32,935 nucleotides of DNA from Lactobacillus sp. (GTDB taxonomy: Bacteria > Bacillota > Bacilli > Lactobacillales > Lactobacillaceae). Both the position numbers and the translations under genes were made by a program. Location: positions 1 through 32,935 of the forward strand of contig JALCQM010000031.1 of assembly GCA_022651245.1 (NCBI GenBank). Direction: 5' to 3'. Each line of letters begins with the position of its first letter. The stretch's first letter is position 1. The notes below the pieces were generated by a model. It searched no databases, had not been told where the DNA came from, and saw nothing but the letters and a program-made list of their open reading frames with translations. This document shows, one piece after another, positions 28,183 through 32,935 of the stretch.

Positions 28183-28446
28183 AATTATCTCATGATAATT
28201 CAACAGCCGTGGTGCTGCGACTCCTACTCATCATGTGGCACGTTTCACAGCCAGACACCTGTGACTATAACAGCTCGCCTTATCGCGACACCCATGTTTC
28301 GTTCCCCTCACGTCAAGCGTAGCGAAAAGCCCCCACTTGACGCAACTTTTTTGGTCGAAAAATGTTACACCGACCACCCATTCGTCACGTCGCCAAAGGT
28401 GGGCAGACATGCCTGAAAACTGCAAGATCACCACAACCCACAAAAA
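28183..28446. other. Gene-free stretch between pdhA and the P-type ATPase fragment
   Basis: No credible gene is seen. Short open frames on both strands are Cys/His/Trp-rich, lack ribosome binding sites and resemble no family. It holds a 7-bp inverted repeat AATTATC/GATAATT (28183-28200) and a hairpin with stem CGTCAAG/CTTGACG (28311-28342), followed on the plus strand by a T-rich run, resembling an orphan terminator. Confidence 0.6.
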
Positions 28447-28469
28447 AAGACCCGCTGTGAGCGAGTCTT
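28442..28469 (-). terminator. Rho-independent terminator of the M-box operon
   Basis: On the minus strand AAGAC and AGCG pair with CGCT and GTCTT across one mismatch, loop CAC, followed by seven T residues (28442-28448 are A on the plus strand). It is 14 bases past the stop of the P-type ATPase fragment. Confidence 0.83.
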
Positions 28470-28482
28470 CTGGTCATTTTGT

Positions 28483-29292
28483 TCATATCCAGCGTGACGA
28501 GACTGGGTCCTGGTTGTATCGGAACGCGACTTCTTTCGCGCGTTGCCGGAGTTGCCCAACCAGGGTTGTGTGGTCATTAAACCGATCGATTCTAACTTGA
28601 AACTGCTGCGTGGTACTAACCGCTAGTTGGCCGAGATGTGCCAGCCGCATTCCCAGCTGTGTCCAGCTAGCGCGAAATTGCAACTTGCACAGCGCCACTA
28701 AGCCGCTAAGCACAGTGCGCACCTCGACGCCAGACTTCGCAGTCAAAAATGGCATTAGCCGGGCCACGGCAAACCGTTGTGCCCCGACGGCCAAGACTTG
28801 AGCCTGCACTTCAGTGGTGATCCGGCTGCCTGCGATCACCTGGTCATGTGGTGTCGCTACCCGCAACGCAGCCAGCACCCATGCAAGGGGGCCGGTGATC
28901 GTCGCCTGTTGAGCCGACAAGGCCACGTCGACAGGAACAACGCTACCTGCTGGCAATAAAATTGTATCCCCAGGAACCAGTGCCCCGACTGGCCGTGGCC
29001 GAATCAAACCTTCACGAATCACTAAGACTTCTTTATGGGCGTTCGCAAATTCTTGTAACACCCGCCGGACAAGCACACTAGCCCCGATCCCAAGCAAGCT
29101 AAGGAGGATGAGCATCACAATCGCTAAATCACTGCCGATTGTCACTTCAAGGATGCTGGCACCACCAAGCAGGAGCAGGAGTGCTGGCACAATCGTCATG
29201 TGCGCGTTGTGGACATGCAGGTCTGGTTGTACCGTCAACTTTGCTTTTTGAACTTCATAGCGGGTCAACCCGCTGTTTACTTGCATCAACAT
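28483..29292 (-). CDS. N-terminal-only P-type ATPase protein (two TM segments plus actuator domain), M-box controlled
   Basis: The 269-residue protein matches the first third of a P-type cation ATPase: an N-terminal GLTRYEVQKA-like segment, TM1 (about 33-50), TM2 (about 55-75) and an actuator domain (about 87-180) with LVPGDTILLPAGSVVPVDVA and VIAGSRITTEVQAQVLAVG. The catalytic TGES loop reads TGPL (133-136), lacking the glutamate needed for dephosphorylation. No TM3-TM10, DKTGT phosphorylation site or nucleotide domain follows; the last 80 residues are unlike known ATPase parts. It therefore cannot pump by itself. The start is the ATG at 29290-29292, 6 bases after GAGGAG, not the TTG codons upstream. 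An M-box, an own promoter and a terminator immediately downstream argue for a functional, domesticated gene, though a decayed Mg2+ transporter is the alternative. Confidence 0.75.
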   Translation of the reverse strand: MLMQVNSGLTRYEVQKAKLTVQPDLHVHNAHMTIVPALLLLLGGASILEVTIGSDLAIVMLILLSLLGIGASVLVRRVLQEFANAHKEVLVIREGLIRPRPVGALVPGDTILLPAGSVVPVDVALSAQQATITGPLAWVLAALRVATPHDQVIAGSRITTEVQAQVLAVGAQRFAVARLMPFLTAKSGVEVRTVLSGLVALCKLQFRASWTQLGMRLAHLGQLAVSTTQQFQVRIDRFNDHTTLVGQLRQRAKEVAFRYNQDPVSSRWI

Positions 29293-29298
29293 CAACAA

Positions 29299-29318
29299 CT
29301 CCTCTCTTCCCAGAGAGG
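29299..29318 (-). promoter_or_regulatory. Hairpin covering the ribosome binding site of the ATPase fragment
   Basis: CCTCTC and GAGAGG (29301-29306 and 29313-29318) form a perfect 6-bp stem with a 6-base loop. On the minus strand the 3' arm is the first part of GAGAGGAG, the ribosome binding site of the ATPase-like gene, so pairing would hide it. The stop codon of the short ORF (29331-29333) lies 12 bases upstream of the stem. Confidence 0.55.
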
Positions 29319-29330
29319 CTTGCGATGCGC

Positions 29331-29423
29331 CTATTGACTGATTAAATCAAATGGTGGCACAATGACAAACCTTCCGGGATCTGCATTGTCGGGACTACCG
29401 CCATCAATCGCTGTTTGTTTCAT
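29331..29423 (-). CDS. Short 30-residue ORF between M-box and ATPase fragment
   Basis: A small ORF with a strong AAAGGTGG site 7 bases ahead of its ATG (29421-29423), ending in TAG. The peptide begins MKQTAIDGGSPDNADPGRF and continues hydrophobic with two adjacent prolines before a short tail. It has four prolines and four aspartates, no membrane segment and no family I recognise. Its position between the Mg2+ riboswitch terminator and the ribosome binding site hairpin of the next gene recalls a leader peptide (as in enterobacterial mgtL), but a free-standing small protein is possible. The strong ribosome binding site and spacing are the main support. Confidence 0.6.
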   Translation of the reverse strand: MKQTAIDGGSPDNADPGRFVIVPPFDLISQ

Positions 29424-29466
29424 GTGCTCACCACCTTTCATTCACTCGCCGTCATGCGCTTTGATA

Positions 29467-29675
29467 GAAAAAAGCGCACACCGAAAGGGTATGCGCGATC
29501 CTTGCATCCCAATCGTTTAGTTTTAGCACTATACGCCTAGAAGCAAGCTTCAGCTACGTTAGCGCAAGCCTTTGTAGACAAGCGCAGTTGACTCATTGGC
29601 ATCTCTGGATGTTTCTGAGCAGCAGCATTGTTCGTATAGGAGCCTCACCTAACGGAAAGCACCGTATTTTTAATG
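29467..29675 (-). ncRNA. M-box (ykoK-type) Mg2+ riboswitch with terminator
   Basis: On the minus strand the aptamer shows the diagnostic CGTTAGGTGAGGCTCCTATA, then GCTGCTGC, GAGATGCCAATGAGTCAACTG, and a distal CGTATAGTGCTAAA that pairs with the earlier CTATACG. These are the signature blocks of the M-box. It is followed by the terminator GCGCATACC..GGTGTGCGC (29474-29496, nine paired positions with one mismatch) and a T run (29467-29473 are A on the plus strand). In the family high Mg2+ folds the aptamer and ends transcription; low Mg2+ permits read-through, here into the short ORF and the ATPase-like gene. Confidence 0.92.
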
Positions 29676-29682
29676 CACCTAT

Positions 29683-29711
29683 ACTTTACCAGCTTGGGAC
29701 TTACCTGTCAA
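29683..29711 (-). promoter_or_regulatory. Promoter of the M-box unit
   Basis: Minus-strand perfect TTGACA (29706-29711), 17-base spacer, TAAAGT (29683-29688) with TGG before it (extended -10). It places the start point a few bases ahead of the M-box. Confidence 0.75.
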
Positions 29712-29753
29712 GTTTTCGCCTTACTTTCCAGTCTAGTCGCAGTTGCTGGCTTG

Positions 29754-29767
29754 TGGTAAAGTAGAAT
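29754..29767 (+). promoter_or_regulatory. Possible promoter of def
   Basis: TGGTAAAGT (29754-29762) is an extended -10-like element and TAGAAT (29762-29767) an alternative -10. No good -35 box is seen at the proper distance. The site lies about 30 bases upstream of the def start. Confidence 0.3.
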
Positions 29768-29794
29768 ACAGCATGAATGTATGGAGGAAAAGCC

Positions 29795-30349
29795 GTGTAT
29801 TTAATGAAAGACATTACCCGCGACGGCGCGCCCGTTTTACGTCAAACTGCCGCTAAAGTCGAGTTCCCACTGTCGGCAGCCGATAAGCAATTAGCCCACG
29901 ATATGATGGAATATCTCGTGATCAGCCAAGACGAAGAAGAAAACAAGCAGTATCACCTTCGTCCCGGTGTTGGTTTAGCTGCCCCTCAAGTGGGCGTTGG
30001 CGAAGCGATGGCCGCGGTCTTGGTTCCCGGTGCGGACAACGAGATCTTGTTTAAAGCCGTTTTGATCAATCCCGTGATCATTAGCCACAGCGTTCAAGAC
30101 GCAGCGCTATCCGAAGGCGAAGGTTGCTTGAGCGTCGACAAGGACGTGCCTGGCTATGTGGTTCGCCATGACCGCATCACGATCCGCTACCAAACCTTAG
30201 AAGGCGAAACCAAGAAGATCCGGTTGAAAAACTACCCGGCGATCGTTTGCCAACACGAAATCGACCATCTCAATGGCATCTTGTTTTATGATCACATCAA
30301 TGAGAAAGAACCGTTCCAAATCGATGCCAACGCCGTCTTGATCGACTAA
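29795..30349 (+). CDS. def: Peptide deformylase
   Basis: Def removes the formyl group from the initiator methionine of new proteins, using a bound metal ion. The 184-residue product has all three motifs: [10 protein letters not shown] (58-67), EGCLSV with metal ligand C111, and QHEIDHLNG with H154 and H158. The start is GTG (29795-29797), 6 bases after a GGAGG site, giving [11 protein letters not shown] as in other Firmicutes type-2 deformylases; the ATG at 29777 precedes the ribosome binding site and is rejected. It is a single-gene unit, divergent from the M-box operon. Confidence 0.96.
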   Translation: MYLMKDITRDGAPVLRQTAAKVEFPLSAADKQLAHDMMEYLVISQDEEENKQYHLRPGVGLAAPQVGVGEAMAAVLVPGADNEILFKAVLINPVIISHSVQDAALSEGEGCLSVDKDVPGYVVRHDRITIRYQTLEGETKKIRLKNYPAIVCQHEIDHLNGILFYDHINEKEPFQIDANAVLID

Positions 30350-30371
30350 GACCCCGTGGCTGACCACACGC

Positions 30372-30422
30372 AAAAGGCCGCGACTCAGCATCCGCCCTGG
30401 ATGTTTCGTCGCGGCCTTTTTT
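30372..30422 (+). terminator. Bidirectional terminator between def and the symporter gene
   Basis: 13-bp perfect stem (30372-30384 with 30408-30420) and an inner CATCC/GGATG stem with a GCCCT loop, flanked by A and T runs. It serves def on the plus strand and the symporter gene on the minus strand. Confidence 0.9.
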
Positions 30423-30431
30423 GGCGCTTGG

Positions 30432-31673
30432 CTATGGCTTGACGCGTTGACGCCGTTTTTTACCTTCGACTAACCGGGCAACCAACATGGAGCTGGCAAT
30501 GTTCCCCGTCGAATTCAGCAGTGTCGCGGGCACATCAATGATCGTTGAGATCACGATCAACAACGGGATCGCGTCGGTTGGGTAACCAAACATGGTCACA
30601 ATCAGCGTCTCAGCGATCATCCCGCCGACAGGCACCGCGCCCATAACGGCGCCAACGAAGAAGCCCCCGGCAATGATCGCGCCGATGCTCGACCAACTCG
30701 TGATATCATGGCCGAACAGCAAGAAGAGAAACGAGACCTTAAACACCCCACCGATCGCAGAGCCGTCTTTATGGATGTTCGCGCCCAACGGGATCACCGT
30801 GTCGACAATGTCTGGGGCCACTCCGATCCCTCTAGCCGCCTGCAAATTCACCGGGATGCAAGCCGCGCTGGAACTGGTCGCGATCGCCGTGATCGCGGGG
30901 ATGCTGACATGGCGCCAATAAGCCCGCACGCCAGGACGCCCATTCGCCAACCAGGCGTACAGCGTCATGACGCCAAAGAAATAGATGACCGTTAAGCCTA
31001 AATACAATAAGAAGCTGCGCAGGTAACCGCCCACGATTTGGCTCCCTAACGTGCCCACCACCCCAGCAAAATAACAAGCTAATCCAAACGGGGCGTAGTA
31101 CATCACATAGTGGACCGCCTTCAAGATCACGGCGTTACCAGCGCCTAAAAACCGCCGGAACGGCTCACCATGTTCGCCACTGGCACTGGTGGCAATCCCG
31201 ATCACCAGTGAAAACACGATGGTCGCTAACATGTGTGACTTCGACAACAACTTACTGAAATCATCCACGGTAAACAATTCGACGAGCTGTTGGAGCGCAG
31301 GCACCTGGCTATTTTGGCCCTTCACGCTGCCCATCATGGCCTTTAATTTCGGCAAGTCACCACTTTGGATCAACGGAAACAAGCGCACACCAAGATAGCC
31401 AATGATTGTTGCGACCAACGCCGTGAATAAAAAGACCCCGACGGTGCTGGCCAAGATACGACCTAGCCGCGCTTTGTTGCCCATTTGTCCAATCGCGCTC
31501 GCGATGGAGAAAAAAATCAACGGGATCAGGAGCATGTACATCAAGTTCAAGAAAAGTTCGCCAAACGGCTGCAGTACCGTGGCTTTTTCACCCACAACGG
31601 CGCCGACGAGCCCACCGATCACGACACCACCAAGCAACAGGAAGGTGTCTCGATAATTGCGTAGAAATTTCAC
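30432..31673 (-). CDS. DAACS-family dicarboxylate/amino acid:cation symporter
   Basis: The family imports acidic or neutral amino acids or dicarboxylates with H+ or Na+. The 413-residue protein has about eight membrane segments plus two re-entrant loops: HP1 with SSSAACIPV (from 267) and HP2 with VPVGGMIAE. The NMDGT motif of TM7 reads HKDGS (301-305). In TM8 the segment DVPATLLNSTGN (380-391) keeps the Asp that holds the substrate amino group and the Asn, but has Ala at the position of the side-chain-binding Arg and Asn at the last Asp (D405 of GltPh). Acidic amino acids may therefore not be the substrate. The start is GTG (31671-31673) after AGAGGGG. It stands alone. Confidence 0.88.
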   Translation of the reverse strand: MKFLRNYRDTFLLLGGVVIGGLVGAVVGEKATVLQPFGELFLNLMYMLLIPLIFFSIASAIGQMGNKARLGRILASTVGVFLFTALVATIIGYLGVRLFPLIQSGDLPKLKAMMGSVKGQNSQVPALQQLVELFTVDDFSKLLSKSHMLATIVFSLVIGIATSASGEHGEPFRRFLGAGNAVILKAVHYVMYYAPFGLACYFAGVVGTLGSQIVGGYLRSFLLYLGLTVIYFFGVMTLYAWLANGRPGVRAYWRHVSIPAITAIATSSSAACIPVNLQAARGIGVAPDIVDTVIPLGANIHKDGSAIGGVFKVSFLFLLFGHDITSWSSIGAIIAGGFFVGAVMGAVPVGGMIAETLIVTMFGYPTDAIPLLIVISTIIDVPATLLNSTGNIASSMLVARLVEGKKRRQRVKP

Positions 31674-31766
31674 GTGATATTAACCCCTCTATTATAATTT
31701 AATCGTTAGTTAATATTACGCGCTACTACCAACGGAAACAAGTCTAATTCCTGCGTTCCAGACACG

Positions 31767-31791
31767 AAAAAAGCCGGGCTTCATACCCGGC
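31767..31791 (-). terminator. Terminator overlapping the end of the membrane-anchored protein gene
   Basis: Stem GCCGGG (31773-31778) / CCCGGC (31786-31791) with a 7-base loop and six T residues on the minus strand (31767-31772 are A on the plus strand). The TGA stop (31781-31783) lies in the loop. Confidence 0.83.
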
Positions 31792-32218
31792 GAATGTCCT
31801 GAACGTATTCACGTGTCGCCGCATTGGTCACATAGGCGATATCAATGTGTGTCGTCGCCTCTCGCGTCCACCAATCCGTGATCACCAACTGCGGGGTTGG
31901 CTGACCTGATTGGACAGGCGGCTTCGCTTTCAAAGCCGCAGCAAAATCCGTTTTCGTCATCCCCTGCTTCGGCGTTGGCAATGCATACGCAAAGGCCATG
32001 ATCCCGTGTCCCCAAATATCGGCGACCGGTTGCGACCGCAGCGGATCCGGATAGGCCCAATTCAAGTCATGTAGTACTTGGGCGACCTCTTGATCACACA
32101 GGTGCTGATTCCGACGCATCAATACCTTCATTGCTCGCTTGCGACGTGATAACCGCCACCAAACCAGCACAATGAGCCCGACAACGACAATCATGCCGCT
32201 CACTAGCCACCACCACAT
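31781..32218 (-). CDS. Hypothetical membrane-anchored protein
   Basis: A 145-residue protein with one N-terminal membrane segment (about 2-21, WWWLVSGMIVVVGLIVLVWW) followed by a positive stretch RLSRRKRAMKVLMRR, so the rest (about 110 residues) probably lies in the cytoplasm. The body shows LPTPKQGMTKTDFAAALKAK and LVITDWWTREATTHIDIAYV but no family I can name. The ATG at 32216-32218 has an AAGGAGG site 8 bases upstream; an in-frame ATG at 32254 would place the ribosome binding site inside the gene. It is divergent from rpoY, with a -10-like TATAAT at 32253-32258. Confidence 0.75.
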   Translation of the reverse strand: MWWWLVSGMIVVVGLIVLVWWRLSRRKRAMKVLMRRNQHLCDQEVAQVLHDLNWAYPDPLRSQPVADIWGHGIMAFAYALPTPKQGMTKTDFAAALKAKPPVQSGQPTPQLVITDWWTREATTHIDIAYVTNAATREYVQDIRRV

Positions 32219-32252
32219 AACGTGACCTCCTTGTCTAAAATACACTACTGTC

Positions 32253-32258
32253 ATTATA
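32253..32258 (-). promoter_or_regulatory. Possible -10 box of the membrane-anchored protein gene
   Basis: Minus-strand perfect TATAAT, 34 bases upstream of the start codon. No clear -35 box is found at 16-18 bases. Confidence 0.4.
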
Positions 32259-32361
32259 CCTTATTCGGCCTGTCCGCGTCGTATAGCGCACAGGCTGGGT
32301 TTATGCTAAACTATTAATAACTGTTGAAATTCTCAACAAATGACCGGCAAATGCATGTTCA

Positions 32362-32384
32362 CCCCTCAACTAGGGGCGATTTTT
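32362..32384 (+). terminator. Weak attenuator-like hairpin ahead of rpoY
   Basis: CCCCT (32362-32366) pairs with AGGGG (32372-32376), 5-base loop, followed by CGATTTTTG. It sits about 20 bases upstream of rpoY and could attenuate rpoY-rnjA transcription; the stem is short. Confidence 0.35.
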
Positions 32385-32406
32385 GCGTATTCGAAAGGAG
32401 TTCATT

Positions 32407-32619
32407 ATGATCTACAAAGTTTTGTATCAAAAAGATAAGGTGGTCAACCCTCGCCGGGAAACCACCCAGACGCTTTATCTCGAAGCGCCATCCGCAGTTG
32501 AAGCACGTGCCTTGGTGGAAGCTAACACCCCATACAACATCGAGTTCGTGCAAGAATTAAGCGGTAACTTCTTGGATTACGAGAAGCAATCTTCTGAATT
32601 CAAGCTAACGGAGTTTTAA
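32407..32619 (+). CDS. rpoY: DNA-directed RNA polymerase subunit epsilon
   Basis: RpoY (formerly YkzG, DUF1447) is a small accessory subunit bound to RNA polymerase in Firmicutes. The 70-residue product has the usual length and family sequence, [20 protein letters not shown] and [20 protein letters not shown]. The ATG at 32407 follows AAAGGAG by 6 bases; an ATG 24 bases upstream lies before the ribosome binding site and is rejected. It is 5 bases ahead of rnjA, the standard Firmicutes pairing. Confidence 0.95.
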   Translation: MIYKVLYQKDKVVNPRRETTQTLYLEAPSAVEARALVEANTPYNIEFVQELSGNFLDYEKQSSEFKLTEF

Positions 32620-32624
32620 CTTAA

Positions 32625-32935
32625 ATGAAACTCAACGTTAAAAATAACGAAACCGCCGTTTTTGCGATCGGCGGTTTAGGCGAAATCGGGAAAAACATGT
32701 ATGGGGTCCAATTCCAAGATGAAATCATCGTCATTGACGCTGGGATCAAATTCCCAGAAGATGACTTGCTTGGGATCGACTATGTGATTTCCGATTATTC
32801 CTACCTTGTTCAGAATCAAGACAAGATCAAGGCCTTGGTCATCACCCACGGGCATGAAGACCATATTGGTGGTATTCCGTACTTCCTGAAGCAGGTGCCG
32901 AACGTGCCGGTTTTTGCACCGCCTTTAGCTGCCGC
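32625..32935 (+). CDS. rnjA: Ribonuclease J1, 5' part (gene cut by window end)
   Basis: RNase J1 is the main 5'-to-3' exoribonuclease in Firmicutes. Only the first 103 codons are present. They show the conserved [28 protein letters not shown] and the complete metal-binding motif HGHEDHIGG (75-83), in contrast to the altered copy in rnjB. The ATG at 32625-32627 has a CGGAG site about 11 bases upstream inside the end of rpoY, so its translation is probably linked to rpoY. Confidence 0.95.
   Translation, partial: MKLNVKNNETAVFAIGGLGEIGKNMYGVQFQDEIIVIDAGIKFPEDDLLGIDYVISDYSYLVQNQDKIKALVITHGHEDHIGGIPYFLKQVPNVPVFAPPLAA

Noticed and set aside
28192-28443. Two open frames of about 70 codons on opposite strands
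   Set aside because: No ribosome binding site, unusual Cys/His/Trp content and no family match; they overlap each other.
28483-29292. Calling the ATPase fragment a pseudogene
   Set aside because: The frame is intact, with a good ribosome binding site, riboswitch and immediate terminator, and no remnant of the missing C-terminal part follows. Decay is kept as an alternative in the finding.

Overview
The window looks like core chromosome of a Gram-positive, Lactobacillaceae-type bacterium with fairly high GC for that family. I cannot name the species. The assignment rests on protein family signatures, AAGGAGG-type ribosome binding sites, T-box and M-box leaders, two RNase J paralogues, the epsilon subunit of RNA polymerase (RpoY), and a conserved Firmicutes gene order (ftsW-pyc-ylbG-rsmD-coaD-sepM). 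No tRNA, rRNA, CRISPR array, prophage or complete insertion sequence is visible.

Layout, left to right. 1-5.5 kb: on the minus strand tuf, a TPR-like protein gene, rnjB (RNase J2) and rpsO; then rpsT on the plus strand. 5.5-9.4 kb: minus-strand operon comEA-comEC-holA. 9.5-16.6 kb: minus-strand operon ftsW-pyc-ylbG-rsmD-coaD-sepM, with overlapping or nearly touching genes. 16.7-18.5 kb: plus-strand metY behind a methionine-type T-box leader. 18.6-22.6 kb: minus-strand typA, then the cluster of a lactate-dehydrogenase-like gene, a UPF0223 gene and suhB. 22.8-28.0 kb: minus-strand pyruvate dehydrogenase operon pdhA-pdhB-pdhC-pdhD, behind a promoter whose -35 region overlaps a weak cre-like (CcpA) site. 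28.1-29.7 kb: a Mg2+-sensing M-box riboswitch on the minus strand, followed by an unannotated 30-codon ORF and a gene for an N-terminal-only P-type ATPase. 29.8-32.9 kb: def (plus), a DAACS-family symporter and a small membrane-anchored protein (minus), then rpoY and the start of rnjA (RNase J1) on the plus strand, cut by the window end.

Most genes are housekeeping: translation (tuf, rpsO, rpsT, typA, rsmD, def), RNA decay and transcription (rnjA, rnjB, rpoY), DNA uptake and replication (comEA, comEC, holA), division (ftsW), coenzyme A synthesis (coaD) and pyruvate metabolism (pyc, pdhABCD). Nearly every transcription unit ends in a clear hairpin terminator, so unit boundaries are well defined.

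The most unusual region is 28.48-29.71 kb. There a canonical M-box with its own terminator and promoter controls, instead of a full Mg2+ transporter, a short acidic/proline-containing ORF and a 269-residue protein. That protein has only the N-terminal part, two membrane segments and the actuator domain of a P-type ATPase, and its TGES motif is changed. The ribosome binding site of the ATPase fragment lies in a small hairpin just after the stop codon of the short ORF. Other oddities are a lactate/malate dehydrogenase homologue without its catalytic residues and a DAACS symporter with altered substrate and cation residues.
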